A model generated the notes under the pieces. It did not search any database and was not told the DNA's origin. It was given only the letters and a program-made list of their open reading frames with translations. A stretch of 26,565 bases of DNA, taken from positions 1-26,565 of the forward strand of contig JALKBU010000728.1 of assembly GCA_023091735.1 (NCBI GenBank). Direction: 5' to 3'. The stretch is from Trichomonas tenax (Eukaryota > Parabasalia > Trichomonadida > Trichomonadidae). This document shows, in pieces, positions 1-8,429 of this stretch. Within the stretch, counting starts at the first letter, position 1, and each line of letters starts with the position of its first letter. Position numbers and translations under genes: made by a program.

Positions 1-112
1 TACGAACTTGAATTTTACCATTCTTGTCAGTCATTACATAATATAATGGGTGTTGTATTCCTTTTGCATCATTAATGATTATTGAATTTCTCTCTGATCT
101 GCTTAAGCTCAT
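1..112 (-). CDS. 5' end of an unknown protein, running off the left edge
   Basis: The minus strand is open from an ATG at 112 to the window edge, giving 37 codons that begin MSLSRSERNS and include HPLYYVMTDKNGK. The composition is protein-like (mixed charged and aromatic residues), unlike the AT-rich spacer beside it. It faces away from the short plus-strand ORF at 165, with about 50 bases between the two starts. I do not recognise the family. The neighbouring pseudogene at 258-591 suggests this edge belongs to a repeated or mobile sequence family, but that is inference. Confidence 0.4.
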   Translation of the reverse strand, partial: MSLSRSERNSIIINDAKGIQHPLYYVMTDKNGKIQVR

Positions 113-164
113 GATTTAATTAGTATTTAAAAATAATATTTTAAATTTTTATCCAATATAAAAC

Positions 165-284
165 ATGACAGACTTCGAAACTTTGAAATCGACATTAAAG
201 GAAGAAATATTAAAGGAGCTTAGCTTCAAGACCGAAGGTCACGAACTCATCATATTACTAACTTCCTTTATATTCATTTATTAA
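165..284 (+). CDS. Short ORF, possibly a truncated gene
   Basis: This 39-codon ORF starts MTDFETLKSTLKEEILKEL, an amphipathic charged helix. Its last third is hydrophobic and lies antisense to the end of the minus-strand pseudogene at 258-591. A likely reading is that only the first 25 or so codons are original coding sequence and the rest is readthrough into a neighbouring repeat. It could also be chance. The family is not recognised. Confidence 0.25.
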   Translation: MTDFETLKSTLKEEILKELSFKTEGHELIILLTSFIFIY

Positions 285-591
285 TTCACAACCTTCATTT
301 TTAAATTGTTCTTTAATCCATTCAGGATTTTGACCATGACCTGTTTTAATATGTGATGAGTCTTTAATTTTTATTACATTTTCATGACTCGAGGAGTCTG
401 AACCCGAAAAATCATCAACTTTTAATAGATGTTAAATCTTCAATTTTATTAGTTTTTGATTCAATATTTCTTACGTTTTCATGACTCGAGGAGTCTGAAC
501 CCGAAGGGTTCTTAGATTTAATTGAAAATTCATCAACTTTTAATAAATTAATTCCACATTTTTCCATAAACTTGGGCGAAGTGATAGCCAT
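258..591 (-). pseudogene. Frameshifted unknown gene with internal duplication
   Basis: An ATG at 591 opens a 58-residue frame (MAITSPKFMEKCGINLL...) that ends at tandem TGA codons at 417-412. A second frame then continues with LKVDDFSGSDSSSHENV and ends at a TAG at 260-258 after PEWIKEQFKNEGCELINEY. Both frames carry the same SDSSSHENV segment because a block of DNA is duplicated (about 377-408 and 476-505, offset 97 bases, not a multiple of three). So the duplication alone can explain the frame change. The ending resembles the start of GC-x-L...EY zinc-ribbon repeats seen in mobile-element and large-virus proteins, but the cysteine part is missing. Function unknown. Confidence 0.45.
377..505. 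repeat. Direct repeat of about 30 bp, offset 97 bp
   Basis: A near-identical block containing CATGACTCGAGGAGTCTGAA occurs at about 377-408 and again at 476-505. Each copy contains a small palindrome, GACTC-GAG-GAGTC. A second shared block (TCATCAACTTTTAATA) follows each copy, at 412-427 and 530-545, so the offset there is 118. The two copies therefore differ by a 21-base insertion or deletion. Confidence 0.75.
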
Positions 592-763
592 ATATTTATT
601 ATTTTAGACAAATAAAAAAAATTAAATTATTTTAAAAATAAACTTAAAAAATTAATTGTAATCTATATATGTTAGCATACATCCTCTATATATATTACAT
701 AATCTGCCAACTAACCCCCTCACCTTACTACTATAATGAAAGGTGGCATCGTCAAAATTGTTA

Positions 764-768
764 TCATT
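764..768 (+). promoter_or_regulatory. Initiator (Inr) upstream of the IBD gene
   Basis: TCATT matches the trichomonad initiator consensus TCA-Y-W. The A at 766 would be the transcription start, 22 bases before the ATG at 788. Further TCATTT and TCACTT matches at 831-842 could serve a shorter transcript starting translation at 872. Confidence 0.5.
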
Positions 769-787
769 CAAACGATGGCTCTATGGC

Positions 788-1534
788 ATGAGAATGCAAA
801 ATAACTCAAAAATAACGAAAAAAATTATCGATCATTTCACTTCAAAGAAAGAGAAAAAAGGAAAAAGAGAAATGGAGAAAAGTGGAGATTGTAGGAATCC
901 CATGTACATAAACCATCTCTCGGAGCACGACAAAGAGGCGTACATGAAGCTACGAAATGATATTAATCTCGCGATATCGACAAATGGTCGCACGAAATTC
1001 TGCAGCCTTTTCTCGGAAATAATCAGCAAGATTCGTAAATATGTGATAAGGAATGACAACAGCGATGACTCGCGGTCCTTGGTATGCGGTATTGTCTGGA
1101 TGGGCGATACAATCGCGATTAACACGCGGCAACTGATGTGTGCAATCAATAAATGTAAATCTTCTATCAACAGCGGCTTCCAGGCGATTGGCTATTCGAC
1201 TGTATCGATGGATCCGACATCGGCATCGAATTTAGTAAAGCATTTTCCATTCATGAAAGATAACCTAAACGAAACACGCCAGTGGACGCTTCGCAGATTG
1301 GTGAAAAAACCGAAGTGTCCAACACCTAATATCGCACCAATGAAATCTATCCCGCAATTGCCGCAAATACCAATGCCGATAGCGAGTACAGGTTTCGACT
1401 TTGAGCCATTATGCGCACCAACGCAGGATTTACTTCTGTCGATGATGCCCGAAGACTCAACACCGTTCGTTGAATCGTATTCTTCTATCGAGTACGATGA
1501 TATTCATGATAATATGTCTTTCTATACTATATAA
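788..1534 (+). CDS. Initiator-binding-domain (IBP39-family) transcription factor
   Basis: The protein has 248 residues from the ATG at 788. The frame is open back to 740 but has no earlier ATG. Residues about 42-171 match the trichomonad initiator-binding domain, a winged-helix fold that reads the Inr element. Visible hallmarks are LVCGIVWMGDTIAINTRQL, NKCKSSINSGFQAIGY and the closing FPFMKDNLNETRQWTLRR. Residues 1-35 are very basic and may be a nuclear signal or extra DNA contact. Residues 172-248 are Pro/Ser rich and end in an acidic stretch, where IBP39 carries its C-terminal domain for RNA polymerase II contact. Known family role: binding core promoters. The ATGs at 872 and 902 are alternative starts that keep the domain. 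A 9-codon uORF begins at 775 in another frame. The family is certain enough; which paralog is not known. Confidence 0.85.
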   Translation: MRMQNNSKITKKIIDHFTSKKEKKGKREMEKSGDCRNPMYINHLSEHDKEAYMKLRNDINLAISTNGRTKFCSLFSEIISKIRKYVIRNDNSDDSRSLVCGIVWMGDTIAINTRQLMCAINKCKSSINSGFQAIGYSTVSMDPTSASNLVKHFPFMKDNLNETRQWTLRRLVKKPKCPTPNIAPMKSIPQLPQIPMPIASTGFDFEPLCAPTQDLLLSMMPEDSTPFVESYSSIEYDDIHDNMSFYTI

Positions 1535-1684
1535 ATATACTATCGCCCTCAGTGAATTTAATTACAGATTATTATATTCTAATTCTGCCTGTTTTTCGTT
1601 TGGATGTAATCCTGGAAAAGGACGAAAAGAAGGGACTTTCATCACCTTAATTTTGATATTTCGTATATTCAAGGATAACATCAT

Positions 1685-1978
1685 TTGATTCAAGATGTGA
1701 TAATCCTATCAAAAGGCATACAAGCTGGCAAAGAGTTAGAAGATTTTAAACAATAAATCTCAAAATGTTGGATAAAATTTTAAATTTTCATTTTAGAACT
1801 GCCACTTGATAGAAAAGGTTCAACTGAATACTGTCATTACATTTAAGAGTTTCTAGAACTAAATTTCGATTCAAGAAAAAAACTCATCGAATTTGTTGGA
1901 CTTTATATTAGAAAAAGTGAAATCCATAGCATGCCTTTTGCAACCATGAAATTTTGGAAAATATTTGAAAAATATTGA
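1685..1978 (+). pseudogene. Decayed coding relic, family unknown
   Basis: One plus-strand frame reads like protein (IQDVIILSKGIQAGKELEDF, later RKKLIEFVGLYIRKSEIH) but is broken by TAA codons at 1754, 1781 and 1844 before a final TGA at 1976. The frame stays in register across all three stops. That fits a gene that decayed by point mutation, and is not expected of random AT-rich sequence. It lies between the IBD gene and the ARM-repeat gene. No family is recognised. Confidence 0.35.
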
Positions 1979-2088
1979 AATTAGTGAAATGAGCTCCTAA
2001 ATTTATACCACGGATTAGCGTTAGTATAGAAGTGTTAAATATATGTTTATGAGATGATGAATTCGGATATGTCATGTAAAAATTAGAT

Positions 2089-3747
2089 ATGTCATGTCAA
2101 TCAAAATTTGTCAGAAAAATGCAATTTAAATTGCCCGATGAAGAAGACATTTACAAACAACAAAAACCGGACGAAAAACCAATGTTTAACGAGTTCGATG
2201 TCGGGACAACACCAAAATTGGGTCTTCACCTTGATCCTTGTGAACAAATTCAAGATTTGCGCAAATCACTAAGTGAAAACAATCTCATTCAAATACACAG
2301 AGATTTAGTTTTCCTCAGAACATCGATATTACAAAACAGAGACAACATTCCAGAAGAAATTTATAGATATCACGTTGCTGAAACAGTTATTCAATTAATA
2401 TCGCCGAAATTGCCACTCAATATAATGGTGCAGGCGTTTTACACAGCAATCGCATGGAGTGCTGTTCAATCATCTGATTATGAAGCATTTGAGTACAAAG
2501 ACTTCATTAATTTCCTGTTTTACTTCACTGTTGAACAGTGTGCAAAGAAGGACACATTTAAGAATGGAATTCTTTCACTCACATTATTTAAAAATATTAT
2601 TCACGATGGAACAACTTCAAAGGTACAATTTGTGGCTCTCAACGGATTCGAAATCTATGCATTGTTATATAACGAGTTTCACAAAGTTGAACACATGAAA
2701 TTAATTACTTCAGTTTTTCATTCTATTTTATCTGATGAAAATGTTACAATTCCTATAGAATCCAGTCATTTCATCACAGATATGTATCTTCCAACGTTCA
2801 GAAGCGACCTTTCTACACTCACAGAATTCGATATTGAAGTTATTCACATGTTTTGCACAAAAAGCATCCAAAACATGACTTATTTCATGAAAACTATTGG
2901 ACCAAGTAAACTGTTTGCTGCATATTGCACTGGGTATTTGGAACTCAGGATATCAATTCTCGATTTCTGGGCTAAAATTTTAACATGTCCATCAAAGAAA
3001 ATCATCGAAGATGCGATTTTAGTTCCATGGGAATTAATCATAAAAGCAATCAAGGTTGAGAAAGAGAACAAAGAATTGCAGATGATGTGCGATATTCTCA
3101 TCAATGCATATGGCCATGGAACCACTGCCGAAGAAGAAATATTTAAGTCGAATGTTATTTTCGAACTAATGACTATTTTATCATTTGGATCATTAGAAAT
3201 GCGCCTAACAGTGATAGAAACACTCTCCATTTTAGTAGAAAATGATATCGTTAGAGTCATCAGATATATCATTGAAAATGATTACTTGGAAGCTGTCTAT
3301 GATCTAATAGAGTGCCAAAGCGAACTTGTTCTTGATTTCTGCCTCAAACTATTACTTAAACTCTTGAAAATATCATTCCAAGATCCAAAACTCGCAATTA
3401 AAACAATAGAATCGCTATCAAAGATTGATTTCCAGGATGCAACAAATGATCTTCTGGATGATCAAGAAAAAGATTATGGAGCGATGTATGATATATTCGT
3501 TGATAAGGCGATTGAACTTTTAGAAAATCCTCCACAGATTCAAGAAGATCCGCAAGAAATGATGAGGAGATATATGGAACAGATGGAGAATCAAAGTAGC
3601 GAAAGAGAAGAAGAAGAGGATGAAATTTTTGATGATTCAGATGAAATTAAAGAATTCAACATTTATCCTGGAAAAACATTCAAAGAAGGCGAAGGATTGG
3701 TTCCTAATGAAGAGGAAGATGATTCTAGCTGGGAAGATGTTGCATGA
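2089..3747 (+). CDS. ARM/HEAT-like helical-repeat protein with acidic tail
   Basis: The protein has 552 residues. After a polar N-terminus (about 1-60), residues about 65-480 are a continuous run of short amphipathic helices with Leu/Ile spacing typical of armadillo or HEAT superhelices. The tail (about 495-552) is strongly acidic, with EREEEEDEIFDDSDE and EEEDDSSWEDVA. The layout recalls importin-alpha-like or other adaptor proteins, but I see no diagnostic importin-beta-binding segment, so the partner is unknown. The start is the ATG at 2089. A second ATG at 2069 opens a 5-codon uORF (MSCKN), and the two starts sit in a 12-base direct repeat. No initiator lies at the usual distance. The gene is isolated, with AT-rich spacer on both sides. 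Confidence 0.75.
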   Translation: MSCQSKFVRKMQFKLPDEEDIYKQQKPDEKPMFNEFDVGTTPKLGLHLDPCEQIQDLRKSLSENNLIQIHRDLVFLRTSILQNRDNIPEEIYRYHVAETVIQLISPKLPLNIMVQAFYTAIAWSAVQSSDYEAFEYKDFINFLFYFTVEQCAKKDTFKNGILSLTLFKNIIHDGTTSKVQFVALNGFEIYALLYNEFHKVEHMKLITSVFHSILSDENVTIPIESSHFITDMYLPTFRSDLSTLTEFDIEVIHMFCTKSIQNMTYFMKTIGPSKLFAAYCTGYLELRISILDFWAKILTCPSKKIIEDAILVPWELIIKAIKVEKENKELQMMCDILINAYGHGTTAEEEIFKSNVIFELMTILSFGSLEMRLTVIETLSILVENDIVRVIRYIIENDYLEAVYDLIECQSELVLDFCLKLLLKLLKISFQDPKLAIKTIESLSKIDFQDATNDLLDDQEKDYGAMYDIFVDKAIELLENPPQIQEDPQEMMRRYMEQMENQSSEREEEEDEIFDDSDEIKEFNIYPGKTFKEGEGLVPNEEEDDSSWEDVA

Positions 3748-5337
3748 GAAAAAATATATCTAATTTTTCCCATAGATTAAGGAACCACTAATATAGATTT
3801 AATAAATTGTTTGTATAACTGTTTATGACTTTAAATACTGATTAACAGCATTTCTTTTATGATTCAATAAATTTTCTAAAATTAAATGAGATTTAGTAGA
3901 AATCTCATGAGATCGAATGAGCTCATGATCTGTACATTGTATTTCACATGTGCACGAACAGAAAATTTACATTGATAAATTATTCTCAAAATTTAATCGG
4001 AATCCGCTGATTAGGAATGAAATCTAGACTGCCAATGATATATTTAAGATATATTAATACGGTAAACATATGGTAATTCCTGGAAAATTGTTAGAAATTC
4101 GATTTTGTTGCATTTGGAAGGAAGAAATGGACTTAAACTGTAAATGATCTAATGTGTACAGTCTTCGGTATAGTTATAGAAGGAGAGTCCCATCCTTTCG
4201 GGAAATAATTTGTCAAAAAAATTGTTGAATAACTTATTGCTAAGAAATTTGATGTTATTTAAATATAACATAAAATAATATGATCATAGCCATAATTTCA
4301 GCTTCAGCCAAACACATTTTGCATTCGATAACTGTAAAAATTGATTATTTGGTGAAATTTAATATCTACATATGTGAAATATCCAATTTATATCATCAGA
4401 AAAGAAAAATAAGTTTTTGCCAAGTGATTGTATTTTTATCATAAAATGATATTTAATATCATATTTGCAGTAATAGATTTAGATTAATTCAAAAAATTCA
4501 CTAATTCCAAACAATTTCGAATATAGAAATTTTAATATCAGCAAAAGGTCCTAAGCAATAAAATTTATTCATGACAATATTCAAAATCATTAAAATCATC
4601 AAATACGAATTTTTATTTGAGAATATAACTTGACTATGCTTCAAAAGGAGATTTTCATTTGAACGCTTGTCTCAATTCTCACTTTTATCTAATATATCGG
4701 TTTGGTATATGATATTATGCTTCATTTTGCAAAAAGAAAATTGAATTGAGATATTTTGAAAAGTGATTGCTACATAGCATTGATCAAAATATAAATGATA
4801 AAAATTTTTTAGCAAAAAAATTCATAAAAAATTCAAATTGTATTTTTGAAAAATCACTTTTTCGAAAAGATTATTTTGACACTACTGTATAACCTCCAGA
4901 TGATGCTGATCACGAATCACAACAAAAATCTAAAACTAGAATTCTTATTTTTTTCGATTAAGAATAACAATATCACATCCATTCAATTTATGAAAAATTA
5001 TTTGATGTGACTCTCTTCTGATATAGGATTTGGATTTACCGAAAAATCTGATTAGGTGAAACTTTAACTTTTGAAAGAGCTGAAAATTTTCTGTCAAAAA
5101 TTTTGATTGGGATGGAATTACATTTTAAATATATGCAGTTATAAATTTCGATTTATGTCAAATTGAATGTCTTGAATAAAATTTTTGACTAGTTTACAAA
5201 GATTTAGTCTCAATATATAATGCTCGGCTATTTATTTCTAGCTTATTTAGATGAAAATTTCAAAAAGTGACTATATTTTCAGCGGCTTCACAAACAGAAA
5301 ATTGAGACTAAATTTTGCGGTTGTTTTTCTTATGAAA
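3748..5337. other. AT-rich intergenic spacer with a perfect hairpin
   Basis: No ORF with protein-like composition is seen on either strand. The one clear structure is a hairpin with a 9-bp perfect stem (ATGAGATTT/AAATCTCAT, 5-base loop) at 3886-3908. A weaker CATGAG...CTCATG inverted repeat follows directly. They lie about 140 bases past the end of the ARM-repeat gene, so a 3'-end or boundary role is possible but unproven. Confidence 0.5.
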
Positions 5338-5342
5338 TCATT
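5338..5342 (+). promoter_or_regulatory. Initiator (Inr) of the small gene at 5349
   Basis: TCATT matches the trichomonad initiator. The presumed start A at 5340 lies 9 bases before the ATG, a typical spacing for this lineage and good support for a real gene downstream. Confidence 0.65.
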
Positions 5343-5348
5343 TTCTTG

Positions 5349-5603
5349 ATGGAGAATCCATGGTTAGCTGTCGATGATGAAATGATTTCTGAGAATGGAA
5401 ACACCTTCTTTGGTGTCTTTAACAGATCACCAGTAGAAATCGCTCGTAACCTTCCAAGACCATTAAATCCATGCGCTCATCAGTTCTCCCACATGGCATA
5501 CCATCAGAAATATACCCCAGCTGAATATACATACAATGAAAGGCCAGTTGCTACTCCAGTAGGTCAATTCAGGCTCAATCAGCAGTACGTTTCAGTCTTC
5601 TAA
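5349..5603 (+). CDS. Small conserved-looking protein, function unknown
   Basis: The 84-residue protein runs from the ATG at 5349 (MENPWLAVDDEM...) to TAA. Support for a real gene comes from the initiator 9 bases upstream, base composition clearly less AT-rich than the flanks, and a mixed composition with many Pro, Asn, Tyr and Phe. It has no signal peptide, membrane segment or known motif. The central part (FNRSPVEIARNLPRPLNPCA) and the Tyr/Gln-rich end (YHQKYTPAEYTYNE) suggest an extended, poorly folded protein that binds a partner. Small extended proteins of this kind occur among axonemal inner-microtubule proteins, but nothing here proves that. Confidence 0.7.
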   Translation: MENPWLAVDDEMISENGNTFFGVFNRSPVEIARNLPRPLNPCAHQFSHMAYHQKYTPAEYTYNERPVATPVGQFRLNQQYVSVF

Positions 5604-6577
5604 TTATCTTTTAGTTTATAGTTATTTTATTAACATACGGCGTTTTGTTGTTATTTATTAAATAGTTTAATCTGTTTGTATTATAACTACCACTGCTTTT
5701 CAACAACAAATATTTCACCGAGAAATTCTTCTAAACAAAAAATTAATAAAACAATTTCAAAACCAAAAATTTACGTTTTTCTCCTCTTTATATACGATTT
5801 GCATCATATTTTTAATGTGATTTACCTTTGCGATACTTGAGATATAAAATATCAATATTCAGACAAAGAGTTGAAAGATTTAGTAATATGGCTTAAGAGT
5901 TCTTCTTTATAATTAAGCAAAATCAAGTGAGAAATGCACTATGATGCGTTCAACATTTTTATCATAACATTATCAAAATCACACCTTATATAAACTTGAG
6001 CTTGGAACTCAACCATTAGTAACATTCTTTGATAGTTAGATGAATGTCTATAATGCGTTTGTGATATATTGATTCTATGTTACAATATATGAAGTTCATT
6101 GATCAAAAATGGTAAATCTCAATGATCACCATGAATTCATTCAGAAACATATGTTTTTATAATGAAATATAACAATCAAATTTCCGGGAAACAAGATATA
6201 AAATTATGAAACAATTTATATAATTGTATATAGTTAATAAAATGTGTTCACCAATCATTCTATTTGTTGGCCTATAGTTTTGTATTCATTATATGATGTG
6301 AAATAGGTTTTTAACAAAAAATATTGAATATTGAAGGTAAAACATATGTAAATAGCTAAAATCTAAATGGGTATAGAGTTAAAAGATGAATGTATAGAGA
6401 TTTGTAATAATTATATTTGTTGAAAATGAACTTTTGAAAATATGAAAAATATGATATTTTCCAAAACTCGAAATTTAGCGACCGAAATTTGGAGAATAAG
6501 CGCCATTTTGAGAGTTCAAAACATGTAGCTAGACAGAATTCTTTAAGAAAAAATCAGTCGATGGCCAAAATAAAAAA
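5604..6577. other. AT-rich intergenic spacer
   Basis: No gene is supported here. A short ORF starting at 6561 overlaps the MCTS1 start in another frame (22 codons) and may act as a uORF. No clear initiator is found close to the MCTS1 ATG. Confidence 0.5.
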
Positions 6578-7108
6578 ATGTTTCAGAAACTTCCAGCTGA
6601 GAAGCTCAAAAAGCACACAACATTAAAGAGCAACCTTCTCACAAAGCTGAAGAACCAGGCAATCAAGGAGATGCCACTCATTGAGGGAATTCTCGACGAA
6701 ATTTTCCCAAAGAAGACACCAGTCATTGTCTATTCCATCGAACAGCACCTCAAACTCTACGCAGTCGACAACAAGCCAGTCATGGTCGAGCTCGGCACAG
6801 GCGACGTCTTCCCAATGCTCAGAACAGCCATTGATTATCCAGGACTTCTCCCTGTTGTCTATGTCGATGAGGGTGCTGTCAAGGCTCTCCTCCGTGGTGC
6901 CGACCTCATGGCTCCTGGTATCAAGATGGTCCCAAAGGAATTCGCAGCCGGCGCTATTGTTCAAGTTCACCTCCTCGACTGCGATCAGCCATTCATGATC
7001 GGCCAGGCAGAAATCTCCTCTGAGGAAGCTAAGGGCGCAAAGGGCTTAGCCATCAAGAATCTCACAATCCTTCGCGATGCCCTCTACATGGCTCACAATG
7101 GATTGTAA
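6578..7108 (+). CDS. MCTS1: MCT-1/Tma20 homolog (PUA-domain translation factor)
   Basis: The protein has 176 residues, close to the usual 181. The N-terminal domain (1-85) includes the family's opening MFQKL..., KSNLLTKLKNQ, FPKKTPV and FPMLRTAIDYPGLLP. The PUA domain (about 88-170) shows VDEGAVKALLRGADLMAPG, the equivalent of the family's VDKGAIKFVLSGANIMCPG. In other eukaryotes MCT-1 pairs with DENR, binds the 40S subunit and works in ribosome recycling and reinitiation. The DENR partner is not in this window. Codon use is strongly biased (CTC, ATC, AAG), which suggests high expression. The start matches the family start exactly in register. Confidence 0.88.
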   Translation: MFQKLPAEKLKKHTTLKSNLLTKLKNQAIKEMPLIEGILDEIFPKKTPVIVYSIEQHLKLYAVDNKPVMVELGTGDVFPMLRTAIDYPGLLPVVYVDEGAVKALLRGADLMAPGIKMVPKEFAAGAIVQVHLLDCDQPFMIGQAEISSEEAKGAKGLAIKNLTILRDALYMAHNGL

Positions 7109-7467
7109 GCTTTTAAACTGTAAGCATTTCTGTACATCCCCAATCTTTTTTTAGATAATCTCTAAATATCTTGTTCTAACTCTTCTAAATCTTTAAATTC
7201 TCTCTAAACATTCTCTAAAACTTCTACAAAATAAATCCAAAACTATTTCATCCGTTTAATAATAATCAATTTCTGAAATAAAAACACATTCTTTGCCAAA
7301 AATTAATTTTCTCATTGAAATATCAAAGATTTCATAAAAATAAATTAGCCAATTAGTACTATTTTAAATCATGTATCTATATCTATTGACAAAATCAGGA
7401 TTAGAATTGTGATATTTTAATTTTGCCAATAAATTTATTTTACTTGATAATTTTTGATTCTTAAATA

Positions 7468-7935
7468 ATGTTTTTATTCTTTTTGCGTTTAAGCCATTCG
7501 ATAGAGTGCAAAGACTCATACACGTGGCAGTATGTGTGCGGTGATCCGGACATATCGAATGACACATGGACGCTCGAATACTGCATGTCCAATAATACTT
7601 GGCATCAAAATTGCACGGTTTACGATTCCATAGAATGCACAGGAAACAGAACATTCTCGAGGCTACAGTGGTGCCCCAATAGAAAAGGAAAAAGCTATTC
7701 CTTAGCGGTCGTTTTATCATTTTTAGGTGGGTTATTCGGTTTGGACCGCTTTTATTTAGGATATACATCACTGGGCTTCATTAAGTTCTTTACTTTCGGA
7801 ATATTCTTCGTTGATTATATTTTGGATATTATTTTAATAATTACTCAAGAAATTCAACCAGCAAATGGTCAAGGCTACTTAGTTATCTCTCCGTTCCCAA
7901 TAATAGGACGTCATATTAAGAATAATTTAATTTGA
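7468..7935 (+). CDS. TM2-domain membrane protein (TM2D1-like)
   Basis: The protein has 155 residues. It begins with a short hydrophobic leader (1-12) followed by a Cys-rich, N-glycosylation-site-rich lumenal or extracellular part (13-70), with cysteines at 14, 24, 39, 49, 57 and 69. The TM2 domain follows: helix 1 at about 78-92, the hallmark DRF at 93-95 in GLFGLDRFYLGY, helix 2 at about 101-126, then ITQEIQPANGQGY, matching the family's post-helix segment. TM2D proteins of animals modify Notch signalling and endolysosomal function; the role in protists is unknown. The start is the first ATG after an in-frame stop. No initiator is seen at short distance. Confidence 0.82.
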   Translation: MFLFFLRLSHSIECKDSYTWQYVCGDPDISNDTWTLEYCMSNNTWHQNCTVYDSIECTGNRTFSRLQWCPNRKGKSYSLAVVLSFLGGLFGLDRFYLGYTSLGFIKFFTFGIFFVDYILDIILIITQEIQPANGQGYLVISPFPIIGRHIKNNLI

Positions 7936-8421
7936 GATTTCAATATATACATTTAACCAAAATATGTTATATTAGTTTATTTGTATTCAATAAATAGAAA
8001 GTTTCACATGAAAAGCTCTCATTTAACTTAATGCTATGAGACAATATTTTTGATATTTCCAACTTAAATTTAATATATCATCTAGAATAAGATATTGTCA
8101 TGAAGTGTTCCATATGAAGATGAAGTTTATAGTTAACAAAAAGTTCAATATCAAGATATTTTAATTGAAATTAAATATCAAAAAGAAACTCTTTTATATC
8201 TTTGCCAATATCTTGGAAAATGACTCAATATGAAAATATGAAACTAAAAAGAAGAGCTATGTTTAATGATGAACAATTGTATATTAAAAATTAGAATTAT
8301 GTTGAATTTCATTGACCAATATAGAGTGCAGCTTTAGCATATTATAATTTCAAAAGTAAAATAGGCTAAATATATAAATAAGGCTTCAATTTCTGACGAG
8401 ATTTTTGTCGTCAAAATGCAG
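7936..8421. other. AT-rich intergenic spacer
   Basis: No gene is supported. A bulged AT-only hairpin lies near 8155-8180 but is weak evidence of anything in this composition. Confidence 0.45.
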
Positions 8422-8426
8422 TCATA
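8422..8426 (+). promoter_or_regulatory. Initiator (Inr) of the broken VPS9-like gene
   Basis: TCATA fits TCA-Y-W, with the presumed start A at 8424, 6 bases before the ATG at 8430. It marks the N-terminal fragment as the real gene start even though the long frame begins later. Confidence 0.5.
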
Positions 8427-8429
8427 AAA

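Noticed and set aside
377..505. CRISPR-like direct repeats
   Set aside because: There are only two copies, they lie within a coding relic, and the host is eukaryotic.
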